Positions 36,034 through 44,176 of a DNA stretch of 64,000 nt are shown piece after piece; the first letter of the stretch is position 1, and each line of letters begins with the position of its first letter. The DNA comes from Fibrobacter sp. UWEL (GTDB taxonomy: Bacteria; Fibrobacterota; Fibrobacteria; Fibrobacterales; Fibrobacteraceae). Both the position numbers and the translations under genes were made by a program. Below the pieces are notes generated by a model, which made no database searches, was not told the DNA's origin, and saw only the letters and a list, made by a program, of their open reading frames with translations. Location: assembly GCF_900142535.1 (NCBI RefSeq), contig NZ_FRBE01000014.1:1-64000 (forward strand), given 5' to 3'.

Positions 36034-36915
36034 ATGCTCTCCATTCTGTATGATTCAACTTTTGATGGCTTCCTCAGTGTGGTTTTTGAAATCTACCGTC
36101 AGCGTCTTTCCGTAGGGGCCATTACCCCAGATCGCGTGGAAGGCGCTTCCGAAGATATGTTCATGCAGCCTTTCTGGGTGGAAACCAATCCGGACTCCGC
36201 CCGACGTTTAAAGCGGGCAATCGTCAATGCTGCCAGTCAGGACGTTCTTTACCTGCTGGATACGGTTTTTCGTTCGGAGGAGCCCGGCGTGGAGATGAAA
36301 ATGCTTGCTTTCCTCCGGAAGTTGTTTTCCGGCGTGGATCCCAACTACGGGAAAAACGCTACCTCCGAGGAAATGTTACCTCTGTACATGATCGCACGTT
36401 CTGTCCGTCGAGAAGCGGGGGATATGCGAGGCATGGTTCGTTTTACAAAGCTGGAAGATGGAACGTACTTCTCGGAAATTGAACCTAAGTACGATATTGT
36501 GACCTACCTGACCAGCCATTTCCGCAGCCGTTTTGCCAATGAGCGTTGGGCTATTTACGATTCCAAGCGTAATTACGGGATTTATTATGATGGGGTAGGG
36601 GTGATGGAAGTTTCTGTCCCTGATATCAAGCAGGTTACCGCAGGGTTGCCTCCCGATGTAATGACCCAGATGTGGAAGGATTTCTATAAGGCAATTTCCA
36701 TTAAGGAACGTGAAAATCCAAAACTTCTTCGCAGGTGTTTGCCGGTTCGCTACTGGAAACATTTGCCCGAGAGGGAGTCTTCTCCCATTTCCTGGCAGGA
36801 ATCCGACTGGGTGAATCCAGGCTTTTCCCGGTCTGAAAAATCGCTTTTGCTGCCCTCGGAGGTGGCTAAGGCGAATTCCGCTAGGCAGGTGGCGCTTCAT
36901 TGTGGATCTCGTTGA
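36034..36915 (+). CDS. DUF4130 (TIGR03915-like) DNA-metabolism protein
   Basis: A 293-residue protein. The start MLSILYDSTFDGFLSVVFEIY and the central part fit the DUF4130 family, predicted to work with the radical SAM protein just upstream in a DNA modification or repair step. The family is sometimes fused to a uracil-DNA glycosylase domain; here the length matches the short form without it, and no glycosylase gene is adjacent. The 18-unit heptamer array lies immediately upstream and could affect its translation. Confidence 0.8.
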   Translation: MLSILYDSTFDGFLSVVFEIYRQRLSVGAITPDRVEGASEDMFMQPFWVETNPDSARRLKRAIVNAASQDVLYLLDTVFRSEEPGVEMKMLAFLRKLFSGVDPNYGKNATSEEMLPLYMIARSVRREAGDMRGMVRFTKLEDGTYFSEIEPKYDIVTYLTSHFRSRFANERWAIYDSKRNYGIYYDGVGVMEVSVPDIKQVTAGLPPDVMTQMWKDFYKAISIKERENPKLLRRCLPVRYWKHLPERESSPISWQESDWVNPGFSRSEKSLLLPSEVAKANSARQVALHCGSR

Positions 36916-37014
36916 TGAACTGTCTCCACATTTTTTGATTTCTTGAGAAAAAAGCCGTAAATTAGCCGTAAATTGTGTTATCTTTATTTTTGAATAAATG
37001 GAGAAAATCTTTAT

Positions 37015-38631
37015 ATGAACATGACATCGGTCAAACCTGGCTTTTTTGTACAAGACCGTTTTCTGTATAGTAAGGATAACGAGCAGACTGTTCTTCGCGG
37101 CGTGAACCATATGTTCATCTGGACGGACCGCGAAGGTAAGACTATTCCCGAAATTGCAAAGACAGGCGCAAACTGTGTTCGAATCGTCTGGAATACCCGT
37201 GGTCGTGTGAGCGATCTGGACAATATTATCAGCCTTTGCATTTCAAACGGCATGATTCCCATTCCCGAGATTCACGATACGACCGGTAACTGGGATAAAC
37301 TGCCGGATGCACTTTCTTTCTGGCTTCGTGAAGAAACCTTGCAGATGATTAACAATCATCAGCAGTATTTGATTATCAACGTAGGTAATGAACCGGGTGC
37401 CAAGGTACAGGATCCCGAGGAATTCTTCTTTGCCTACAATCTGATTGTGACCAAGATGCGTGCCGCTGGTATCCGCGTTCCCATCATGATTGATGCCGAT
37501 ATGTGGGGCCAGAGCGAAAAGAATATTATGGAAGTGGGCCCGCGCCTGATTCAGGCTGATCCTGAACACAACCTGCTGTTCTCTATTCACATGTGGTGGC
37601 CTTCCGAACTTCATAATGCAGAAGCAACGGGTTATGCGACTGTGGAAGATCGTGTGAAGGGCGTTCTCAAGGCTTCCGTGGATAAGAAGCTCCCTCTGGT
37701 TGTTGGTGAATTTGCTCCTGTTGCCGTCGGTGGTGCCAAGGACATTCCCTACAAGCTGATCATGGCCGAAGCGGAACGTTTGAATATTGGCTGGATGGCC
37801 TGGAGTTGGGGCCCTGGTAACTTTGATAGTCCTGAAATGGATATGACCGTCCATGGTTCCGTCAATACTCTGGTTCCCTGGGGTAAGGAAATCTGCCTGG
37901 ATAGCCCCAACGGGATTCAAAATACCAGTGTTATTCCCAATTTCATCCAGAACAAGGATTACGTTACTGAATCTCAGATTCCGGTTTCCAACTTGATCAA
38001 GAACGGAGACTTCTCTGCAGAGGAACCTCTTTCCGGCTGGATGGTGGACTTCTGGGGTGGTAAGGCTAACGTCAAGACCGAAGGCGGTATAGCCCGATTC
38101 GAAATCAAGAATGGGGGCAAGGAATCTTGGAACTTGCAATTCAAGCAAAAGCTGGATCTCCGTAATGGCGTGACCTATGTCTTTAGCATGCGTGCCAAGG
38201 CGGATAAGCCTCGTACCTTGAATGTGAATATCAAGAAGGATTCCGATAACTATACGCCTTACGCAAATGGTCGTATTCTGGACTTGTCCACCAGCTGGCA
38301 GAACTTCAGCTGGAAGTTTACTATGAAGGAAGAAACCGACCCGGAAGCTCTGTTGATTTTCGACATGGGTGGCGTTCCCATTTCCTGGACTCTCTCTGAC
38401 ATTTCCCTGGTGAAAGCCCGCAGTGTGGCGGATCGTTTGAACAGAACCTTCCAGCGCAACGTGCAGAAGAACTCCGGTTACTTCAACGCTCCTAACGGTC
38501 CCTGGGAACTTCACTTGTATTCCAAGTCTGGCGATCTCCTTGAGGTTTTGGACAAGGGTAAAGGTGGGGAAGGCATGCGCCAGTATCCTAAGATGGAGCT
38601 GGGAGGCATCCTGGTGGTGAAGGATTTGTAA
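37015..38631 (+). CDS. GH5 beta-mannanase-like enzyme with carbohydrate-binding module, no signal peptide
   Basis: A 538-residue protein. Residues about 8-300 are a GH5 catalytic domain with the pattern of the bacterial beta-mannanase subfamily (GH5_8-like): VLRGVNHMFIW, IAKTGANCVRIVW, NVGNEPG (acid/base Glu), LLFSIHMWW, LVVGEFAP (nucleophile Glu) and GWMAWSWGPG. Residues about 320-465 look like a CBM4/9-type beta-sandwich. The C-terminal 60 residues resemble a short tail with WELHLYSKSGDLL. The N-terminus begins directly with mature-enzyme sequence and no in-frame upstream start was found, so the protein appears to lack a signal peptide. Function as mannanase is inferred; other GH5 activities are possible. 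Confidence 0.8.
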   Translation: MNMTSVKPGFFVQDRFLYSKDNEQTVLRGVNHMFIWTDREGKTIPEIAKTGANCVRIVWNTRGRVSDLDNIISLCISNGMIPIPEIHDTTGNWDKLPDALSFWLREETLQMINNHQQYLIINVGNEPGAKVQDPEEFFFAYNLIVTKMRAAGIRVPIMIDADMWGQSEKNIMEVGPRLIQADPEHNLLFSIHMWWPSELHNAEATGYATVEDRVKGVLKASVDKKLPLVVGEFAPVAVGGAKDIPYKLIMAEAERLNIGWMAWSWGPGNFDSPEMDMTVHGSVNTLVPWGKEICLDSPNGIQNTSVIPNFIQNKDYVTESQIPVSNLIKNGDFSAEEPLSGWMVDFWGGKANVKTEGGIARFEIKNGGKESWNLQFKQKLDLRNGVTYVFSMRAKADKPRTLNVNIKKDSDNYTPYANGRILDLSTSWQNFSWKFTMKEETDPEALLIFDMGGVPISWTLSDISLVKARSVADRLNRTFQRNVQKNSGYFNAPNGPWELHLYSKSGDLLEVLDKGKGGEGMRQYPKMELGGILVVKDL

Positions 38632-38661
38632 TCCAGAACTAAACCATCAAAGAATTTTTTA

Positions 38662-38690
38662 AGACTCCGGTTCGTCCGGGGTCTTTTTTT
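38662..38690 (+). terminator. terminator after the GH5 gene
   Basis: Stem AGACTCCGG (38662-38670) with CCGGGGTCT (38676-38684), loop TTCGT, then a T run. Clear Rho-independent terminator. Confidence 0.9.
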
Positions 38691-38790
38691 TACTTGCTTA
38701 TAGATCCTTCGGGGTCGTATCCTATATGGATTATATGACATATATCATGCTTTTTTGTATTTCTGTATCTTGAAATTGTGCTAAAAATGC

Positions 38791-38889
38791 TTGTATCATA
38801 GGGGAAAATGGCTAAAAATGATAAAAAATCTAAAATTTGTATCATAGCCTATTGACTATGATAAATTTTAGATGTATATTTGTATCATA
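38791..38889 (+). promoter_or_regulatory. TTGTATCATA motif, three copies upstream of the TIGR02147 gene
   Basis: TTGTATCATA occurs at 38791, 38837 and 38880, the last running into the ATG. The middle copy forms an 8-bp perfect inverted repeat: TATCATAG at 38840-38847 with CTATGATA at 38856-38863. This looks like an operator set, probably for autoregulation by the encoded protein. Confidence 0.6.
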
Positions 38890-39728
38890 TGAAAAACGTG
38901 TTGGAATACAATAATTTTCGCCTGTACATCCGCGACTACTATGCGGAACGGAAGGATCGTTCCGGCTTTACATGGCGTGATTTTGCCCGCGATGCAGGCT
39001 ATTCCTCCCCGGTTTTCTTAAAGCTTGTCTGTGACGGAAAGTCCAACCTGAGTGAAGTGGGCGTAGAACGCGTTGCTTCCGCCATGGGTCTTGTAGGTGT
39101 GGATCTGCAATATTTCCGTCTTCTGGTTTCCTTTAACCAGGAAAAGAATCTGGACAAGCAAAAAGTTTTCTTCGCAGAAATGCGTAAGCTGGCCAGGGAA
39201 AATTCCGTGACTCTGGTTGGTGAGGAACAGTACGATTATTTCGAAAACTGGTTGAATCCGGTCATTCGCGAACTGGCTCCCGCTAGCAAGGCTCCTACTG
39301 CAGCAAAGCTTGCTGGCCAGTGCATTTTTGATGCGGATGTTCCTCAGGTGAAGAAATCCCTGAAGTTGCTTGAAAAGACCGGCTTGCTGAAGAAGAATGA
39401 AGATGGCTCCTACGAACAGGATGCAAAGTCCATCTCCAGTGGTGATCTGAATGTGGCTTCCATGGCGATTCGTCAGATGCATCGCCAGATGGGCGAGCTT
39501 GCCGTGAAGGCTCTGGATCAGGTTCCCCTGAACGAACGCGATATTTCTGGTTTGACCATGGGCATTTCCGAATCCGCCTACCAGAAAATCGTTAAGGAAA
39601 TTGCTGATTTTCGCCGTCGTATTACCGCTATTGCTGTGGAATCCGCTGGTGAACAGCGCGTATATCGCTTGAACATGCAGTTGTTCCCTCTTACAAAGAC
39701 CTTTGGTCAGGAGGATGACGATGTTTAA
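38889..39728 (+). CDS. TIGR02147-family protein (Fibrobacter-type regulator)
   Basis: A 279-residue protein starting at ATG 38889; the earlier in-frame TTG lies inside the operator motif and is unlikely. The start NVLEYNNFRLYIRDYYAERK and the HTH-like part GFTWRDFARDAGYSSPVFLKLVCDGKSNLS fit the TIGR02147 family, which is expanded in Fibrobacter and reads as a DNA-binding protein with a C-terminal helical effector domain. The gene overlaps the following lipoprotein gene by eight bases. It probably controls that operon; its signal is unknown. Confidence 0.85.
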   Translation: MKNVLEYNNFRLYIRDYYAERKDRSGFTWRDFARDAGYSSPVFLKLVCDGKSNLSEVGVERVASAMGLVGVDLQYFRLLVSFNQEKNLDKQKVFFAEMRKLARENSVTLVGEEQYDYFENWLNPVIRELAPASKAPTAAKLAGQCIFDADVPQVKKSLKLLEKTGLLKKNEDGSYEQDAKSISSGDLNVASMAIRQMHRQMGELAVKALDQVPLNERDISGLTMGISESAYQKIVKEIADFRRRITAIAVESAGEQRVYRLNMQLFPLTKTFGQEDDDV

Positions 39729-41112
39729 GTGGTATCAAATTTTGAGTTTGATCGTGGCCTCTTCCGCAGTTGGCTTTGTGGCTTGCTCTACGGATTTGGC
39801 TGGCGGCGTTAGCGAAGAGACGAATTCTCTTGCTGGTATTCTTCTGGATACCAAGGGTAATTCTGTTGCTGGTGTTCCTGTCGTTGCTCGTCATATGTAC
39901 GTGGATACCTTGGTCTACACCGATACAACGGATGCTTCCGGCAAGTTTACTCTCCCGCTGTCCAGACAGGGTATTTACGGCATTTCTGCAGAATCTGAAT
40001 CGCAGGCTCTTTATAAGACGGTTCGCTATTCTGGAAAGAAGATTGAAAGTCTCTCTCTGGAAATGTCGGAAGTTACTTCCGTGAAGGGTCGTGTGGTTTT
40101 GGATTCCAGTCTGATGGCAAAGGGCGTTGTGGTCTACCTGCCAGGTACATCCTGGTCTGCCGAAGCTGATTCTTCGGGGGCATTCGAGTTTAAGAGTATC
40201 CCCGTCGGATCTTACGCCGTGCTGGTGGGATCTCCGGATCCCATGCGCTATGTGAATGCGGCTTACCTGTTGGATGCGACGACGGATGATGCAATCCTTT
40301 CCGGCCCGCTGCCCACAAGCGACGAAAACCTGTTTGTAGATGATGGCGATTCCGTCAGCTATAATTTCGGTTCTACGGAAGATGCCGGTAGTAAGAATGT
40401 GATTCAGCTGCCTTTGTCTACGGAATACGGCCTGTTCAGCTGGTGGTCCATGGACTACGAGACTGTAAATGGAACCCAGCGCACTCTTCGCGATGCCCGC
40501 GGCAATGCAGATGGCATTTTGCTTTATGGGAACGCCCAGTTGGTGGATGGAGTGCTAGACAAGGCTCTGTCTCTCCGCGGTGCAGAACAGTTCGGTGTGG
40601 TAGAAAATGACAATGGCGCTCTGGATAGTGCAGAACAGTTCACCATAGAACTTCTGCTCCATCTGGATTCTGCAGAGTCTGGCTCTAGCTATCGTAAGAA
40701 TATTATGGGCAAGCTGGGATTTGGCGCTGACGGTGATCACGATGTATTCAGTCTCGCCCTTGTGGAAGGTGGCTGCGGCGTCGAGGATGCTCGACTTGCA
40801 TTCTTCCTGGCAGATGGATCAGGCGACAGTCTGTCTTGTGAAAATGCAGCCGTGTCCAACAAGAACGTTGAATTTGGTTCCTGGTTCCACCTTGTGGTGG
40901 TCTATGATGCCGGAATGATAAGGATGTATGAAAACGGAAATCTAGTAGCTGAAAAGGAGACTCAAATTAAGCTGCTAGGGGGGTCGGATGAGCCGATTTT
41001 CTTCGGAAAAGAAAGCTTGAATCTCATGCTGGATGATGTGCGATTGGGTAAAAAAGCAATAACTTCAGCTGATGTACTGTACAGGTACAATCTCAAGGGA
41101 GGTGCACTATGA
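39721..41112 (+). CDS. lipoprotein with carboxypeptidase-regulatory-like and LamG-like domains
   Basis: A 463-residue protein from ATG 39721 (the GTG 18 bases earlier lies inside the previous gene). Signal peptide with lipobox VGFVAC near residue 22. Residues about 35-95 and 100-165 are carboxypeptidase-regulatory-like beta domains (SLAGILLDTKGNSVAGVPV, VKGRVVLDSS). Residues about 235-455 form a LamG/concanavalin-like sandwich (FSWWSMDYETVNGTQRTLRDARGNADGIL), a common glycan- or protein-binding fold. Translation is coupled to the TIGR02147 gene upstream and to the PAS gene downstream (ATGA). Likely an outer-surface binding lipoprotein; ligand unknown. Confidence 0.82.
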   Translation: MFKWYQILSLIVASSAVGFVACSTDLAGGVSEETNSLAGILLDTKGNSVAGVPVVARHMYVDTLVYTDTTDASGKFTLPLSRQGIYGISAESESQALYKTVRYSGKKIESLSLEMSEVTSVKGRVVLDSSLMAKGVVVYLPGTSWSAEADSSGAFEFKSIPVGSYAVLVGSPDPMRYVNAAYLLDATTDDAILSGPLPTSDENLFVDDGDSVSYNFGSTEDAGSKNVIQLPLSTEYGLFSWWSMDYETVNGTQRTLRDARGNADGILLYGNAQLVDGVLDKALSLRGAEQFGVVENDNGALDSAEQFTIELLLHLDSAESGSSYRKNIMGKLGFGADGDHDVFSLALVEGGCGVEDARLAFFLADGSGDSLSCENAAVSNKNVEFGSWFHLVVVYDAGMIRMYENGNLVAEKETQIKLLGGSDEPIFFGKESLNLMLDDVRLGKKAITSADVLYRYNLKGGAL

Positions 41113-41609
41113 ATACCATCGAAATGAACACTGTGGAGTTAGCCTCTTTCGAGGTGAACGCTCAGGGTCGTCTCATTAGCGGAAACAAGCGTTTCTGCCG
41201 TATGTTCGGGTTCGCCGAATCCGAAGTCCAGTGGCACTATGTTACTGACCTGTATCGTCATGTCAACGATTGGAACGATTTCAGGAACGCTGCTGAAGGA
41301 GATCGCTTCGAAGCTCGAATCAAGAATCGCAAGGGCCGTAGCTTTGACTGCGTCATCATTCGTGAAGTCTTCACCAACAATGATGGCGAAATGTGCTTCC
41401 GTAACGTAGTTCTCCGTAAGGGAGAAGTCGCTAGTGTCGCACCTGCAACTCAGAGCCGCACTCTGGTTTACCTGGCTCGTTGCTCTCATTGCGGGACTCA
41501 CGTTCGCGTATCCAACATGGGTGAAACCCGCCTTCGCATGCTTTGCGACGGTTGCGCTGCTAGCGCTTATCCGGAAGCATATCATCTGAAGGAAGCTGCA
41601 GCAAAGTAA
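41109..41609 (+). CDS. PAS-domain protein with C-terminal zinc-ribbon-like motif
   Basis: A 166-residue cytoplasmic protein. Residues about 8-100 fit a PAS fold (ASFEVNAQGRLISGNKRFCRMFGFAESEV). Residues about 122-155 contain CSHCGT and CDGC separated by 20 residues, spacing that suits a zinc ribbon. No kinase, GGDEF or output domain is present, so it probably acts by binding protein or nucleic acid. Its ATG overlaps the lipoprotein stop. The pairing of PAS with a zinc ribbon in such a small protein is unusual. A terminator follows at 41677. Confidence 0.75.
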   Translation: MNTIEMNTVELASFEVNAQGRLISGNKRFCRMFGFAESEVQWHYVTDLYRHVNDWNDFRNAAEGDRFEARIKNRKGRSFDCVIIREVFTNNDGEMCFRNVVLRKGEVASVAPATQSRTLVYLARCSHCGTHVRVSNMGETRLRMLCDGCAASAYPEAYHLKEAAAK

Positions 41610-41676
41610 TTCTCCCTATAGTGAACCTAAGCCCCCCATGGCGCACCTCGAGAATTTCACAATCACAGAACAAAAG

Positions 41677-41709
41677 AAAGCCGTCGGACCTGCTACTCCG
41701 GCGGCTTTT
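41677..41709 (+). terminator. terminator of the TIGR02147-lipoprotein-PAS operon
   Basis: A 12-bp stem (AAAGCCGTCGGA at 41677-41688 with TCCGGCGGCTTT at 41697-41708, one G-T pair) followed by T residues. Confidence 0.88.
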
Positions 41710-41773
41710 CCTTATTTATAGGGGATTGAGTCCGAAGGCGGTCTAGTTCTGCGATAAATAAAGAACGTAAAAT

Positions 41774-41803
41774 AAGAAAGGCGATCCGAAGACCGCCTTT
41801 CTT
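41774..41803 (-). terminator. terminator of the omega-like gene
   Basis: Perfect 10-bp stem AAGAAAGGCG (41774-41783) with CGCCTTTCTT (41794-41803). On the minus strand it follows the 105-residue gene and leads into a T-rich stretch. Confidence 0.8.
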
Positions 41804-41844
41804 AAACTGTTTTTTGTAGGAGTTTCAGCTCTTAAACTTCGCTC

Positions 41845-42162
41845 TTAGACTTCACCAAAGGCGTCGTCGGCTGCTGCAGTAACCTGCTGAGCGTTTTCTG
41901 CTGTCATTTCGCGTTCTTCAGCAACTTCTTCAACGTTAGCGAAGTCGTTAGCCTTCTTGTCGGAAATGGAGAGCTTGCCTTCCTTGAACTTGTACATAGC
42001 GATGGTGGTGGGCTTCTTGGTCAACTGAATGTAACCCTGGCCTGCCTGCTTGTTGATGAAGCGAGCTTCCTGTGCCATCATAACAACAGCGCGGAAGACA
42101 GAACCCTGACATTCTTCACTTGCGTAAATATCGTCAAGATAAACTCTCTGATCGTCAGCCAT
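41845..42162 (-). CDS. possible RNA polymerase omega subunit
   Basis: A 105-residue acidic cytoplasmic protein. The segment VFRAVVMMAQEARFINKQ, then KKPTTIAMYKFKEGKLS, follows the omega/RPB6 pattern (a helix rich in Ala with a final basic residue, followed by KPTTIAL-x-E-x-x-x-GKL). Length and acidic tail also suit omega. It is diverged enough that the call stays tentative. It is a single gene between a terminator and the tRNA-Ser unit. If right, it would assist assembly of the beta-prime subunit. Confidence 0.55.
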   Translation of the reverse strand: MADDQRVYLDDIYASEECQGSVFRAVVMMAQEARFINKQAGQGYIQLTKKPTTIAMYKFKEGKLSISDKKANDFANVEEVAEEREMTAENAQQVTAAADDAFGEV

Positions 42163-42206
42163 CTTAGTACCTCAAGTTAGGTTTTTTGTTTCGAAACTTA
42201 TCCTAC

Positions 42207-42251
42207 AAAAAATTTCTGAAATGTTCTTGAAAAACATCTCAGAAATTTTTT
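42207..42251 (-). terminator. terminator after tRNA-Ser
   Basis: An imperfect hairpin between TTTCTGA-ATGTT (42213-42225) and AACAT-TCAGAAA (42233-42245) with an A run to its left, which reads as a T run on the minus strand. It lies directly downstream of the tRNA. Confidence 0.7.
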
Positions 42252-42253
42252 AG

Positions 42254-42338
42254 AAGAGGGAGAGGGATTCGAACCCTCGTTACCGCGAGGTAAACACGCT
42301 TTCCAAGCGTGCGCCTTCAACCACTCGGCCATCCCTCC
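42254..42338 (-). tRNA. tRNA-Ser (anticodon GGA)
   Basis: A class II tRNA of 85 bases on the minus strand. It starts GGAGGGATGGCCGAGTGG, has the anticodon arm CACGC with loop TTGGAAA (anticodon GGA), a long variable arm and the T arm with TTCGAAT. The acceptor stem has a G-T pair at position 1-72 and the discriminator base reads as T, where Ser tRNAs normally have G. The CCA end is not encoded. Its promoter is listed separately. Confidence 0.9.
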
Positions 42339-42352
42339 AAGGATGTGCGCCA

Positions 42353-42381
42353 AATATATAATTATAATTGACGCTTGTCAA
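42353..42381 (-). promoter_or_regulatory. tRNA-Ser promoter
   Basis: On the minus strand TTGACA (42381-42376), 17-base spacer, TATATT (42358-42353). The predicted start is about eight bases before the tRNA's 5' end. A consensus -35 and near-consensus -10 fit a strong stable-RNA promoter. Confidence 0.85.
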
Positions 42382-42454
42382 GGGATATGGGGCTTTTTTC
42401 TGCATTTTTTTTTGAAAAAACTTAACTTTTATCAAAAATTGCAGTGCAAAACCC

Positions 42455-44143
42455 TTAATACTTGCTTAATTCGTCCCAGACGGTCTGCATCAAGGGCTCG
42501 ATAGTCTTGGCAGTAAAGTCAAAATTGATGTTTGCAGCCTTGAACATCTCCGGAACAGACACGCTGTAGCCCAAACTTTCTGCCTTGAACAGGTCGTTTA
42601 TGGCCTTTTCGGGATCCTTCTTGAAGTTTGCCCATACCTGGAGCGCTCCCAGCTGGGCAATACCGTATTCAATATAGTAGAAGGGGCATTCAAACAGGTG
42701 AAGCTGCTTCTGCCACATATTATTGCGGTACACTTCAAGTCCGGAATAGTCCACCCCGGCGTCATAGCGGTCCATAATGCCGGTCCAGATCTTTTCTCGG
42801 TCTGCTGCGGTGTGGTTGGGACGGCTGTAAAGTTCATGCTGGAAGCTGTCGATGCTAGCCACCCAGGGGAACAACCAGATCACGTCTTCCAGCTCGTTGC
42901 TGGCGCTGCGAGCAAGGTTTTCAGCATTGTCGCCGTAGAATGGCTTCAAGTTGGACATGCCAATCAGTTCCATGCTCATGCTGGCCACTTCCGCAAATTC
43001 CGAGGGAACATCGCGATAAGCCAGGATGGGCTGGTTAGCCAAAGCAAACTGGTGGAAAGAATGTCCGGACTCGTGGAGCAGCGTATAGATGTCGCGGTCC
43101 GTCTTGGCGGAATTCATGAAAATGAAGGGGAGGCTGGATTCGTCAAAACCAATCTGGTAGCCGCCGGGAGCCTTACCCAGGCGGGAATCCGGATCGATCA
43201 GTTTCTGTGCCTGCATCTGGCGGGCCCACTTGCCTGCCTGCGGGTGAATGCTTTCAAAAATCTGGTCCACCTTCTCGATCAGTTCGTCACCAGACTGATA
43301 GGGGGTGAGGGGGGCGCGGTTCAGCGGGTCGACGCTCAAGTCCCAAGGACGAAGTGCTGCAAGGCCCATCTTGGCGGCGCGCTTCTTGTAAATTTCCTTC
43401 AGCAGCGGGAGTACCAGCTTCTCCACACTTTCGTGGAAATCCTTGCAATGCTTGGGCGTGTAGTCACGACGCTTTGCCATGTAGATGAAATCGATGTAAT
43501 CCTTGCAGTGAGCGTTCTTCGCAATCTTGTTTCGGATGGCGAACAGTTCATCGAAAGACTTGTCCAGAGCTTCCTTATCCTGCATGCGGCGTTCCCAGGT
43601 GACGCGCCATGCCTTTTCACGAAGGTCACGGTCCGTACGTTCTAGGTAGGCGCCCAACTGCTGCAGGGTCTGAACCTTACCGTCAAATTCCACGCTCATG
43701 CCGCCGGTGATTTTCTGGTAAGCCTGGATGGCCTTTACTTCTTCCGTTTCCAGCGGAATGTTTTCGGGGCTGAACAGGTCCAGGGATACCTGGATGCTCT
43801 TGAACCACACGCCGAATTCGTCCTTCAGCAAATCCTTTGCGGGATGTGCCATCAACTTCTTGTTCAGTTTGTCGTCGTATTCGCTGGTAATGGGATCCAC
43901 ATTTTCGACGAAGGATTCGTAGGCCTTTGCGGCTTCTTCGTCTGCAGTATTGCAAGTCATGGCCACATAGCGGCGGCAGGAAATTTCGCTAAGAACAGAA
44001 CCCAGTTCGCTCCACTTCATAATCCAGGCTCGAAGGGCGGCGGGGGAGTTCTCGATCTGTTCTTCCAACAGCTGGCTGAACAATGATTCTACTTGCTTGA
44101 CGTCATCGACGTTAAAATTTTCAGGAACAAAAAAGCGACTCAT
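42455..44143 (-). CDS. M3-family oligoendopeptidase (PepF-like)
   Basis: A 562-residue cytoplasmic zinc peptidase. The metal site HESGH is at residues 357-361 within LLHESGHSFHQFALANQP; the third ligand is expected in the helix after EVASMSMELIG. Length is normal for PepF/M3B enzymes (about 560-600). It probably trims peptides left by other proteases. The gene ends close to the tRNA promoter. It is followed by no obvious terminator before 42381 and lies 33 bases downstream of the lipoprotein gene on the same strand, so the two may be co-transcribed. Confidence 0.9.
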   Translation of the reverse strand: MSRFFVPENFNVDDVKQVESLFSQLLEEQIENSPAALRAWIMKWSELGSVLSEISCRRYVAMTCNTADEEAAKAYESFVENVDPITSEYDDKLNKKLMAHPAKDLLKDEFGVWFKSIQVSLDLFSPENIPLETEEVKAIQAYQKITGGMSVEFDGKVQTLQQLGAYLERTDRDLREKAWRVTWERRMQDKEALDKSFDELFAIRNKIAKNAHCKDYIDFIYMAKRRDYTPKHCKDFHESVEKLVLPLLKEIYKKRAAKMGLAALRPWDLSVDPLNRAPLTPYQSGDELIEKVDQIFESIHPQAGKWARQMQAQKLIDPDSRLGKAPGGYQIGFDESSLPFIFMNSAKTDRDIYTLLHESGHSFHQFALANQPILAYRDVPSEFAEVASMSMELIGMSNLKPFYGDNAENLARSASNELEDVIWLFPWVASIDSFQHELYSRPNHTAADREKIWTGIMDRYDAGVDYSGLEVYRNNMWQKQLHLFECPFYYIEYGIAQLGALQVWANFKKDPEKAINDLFKAESLGYSVSVPEMFKAANINFDFTAKTIEPLMQTVWDELSKY

Positions 44144-44176
44144 ACGATCCTTTTACTTACAAACTATTTCGTGACT

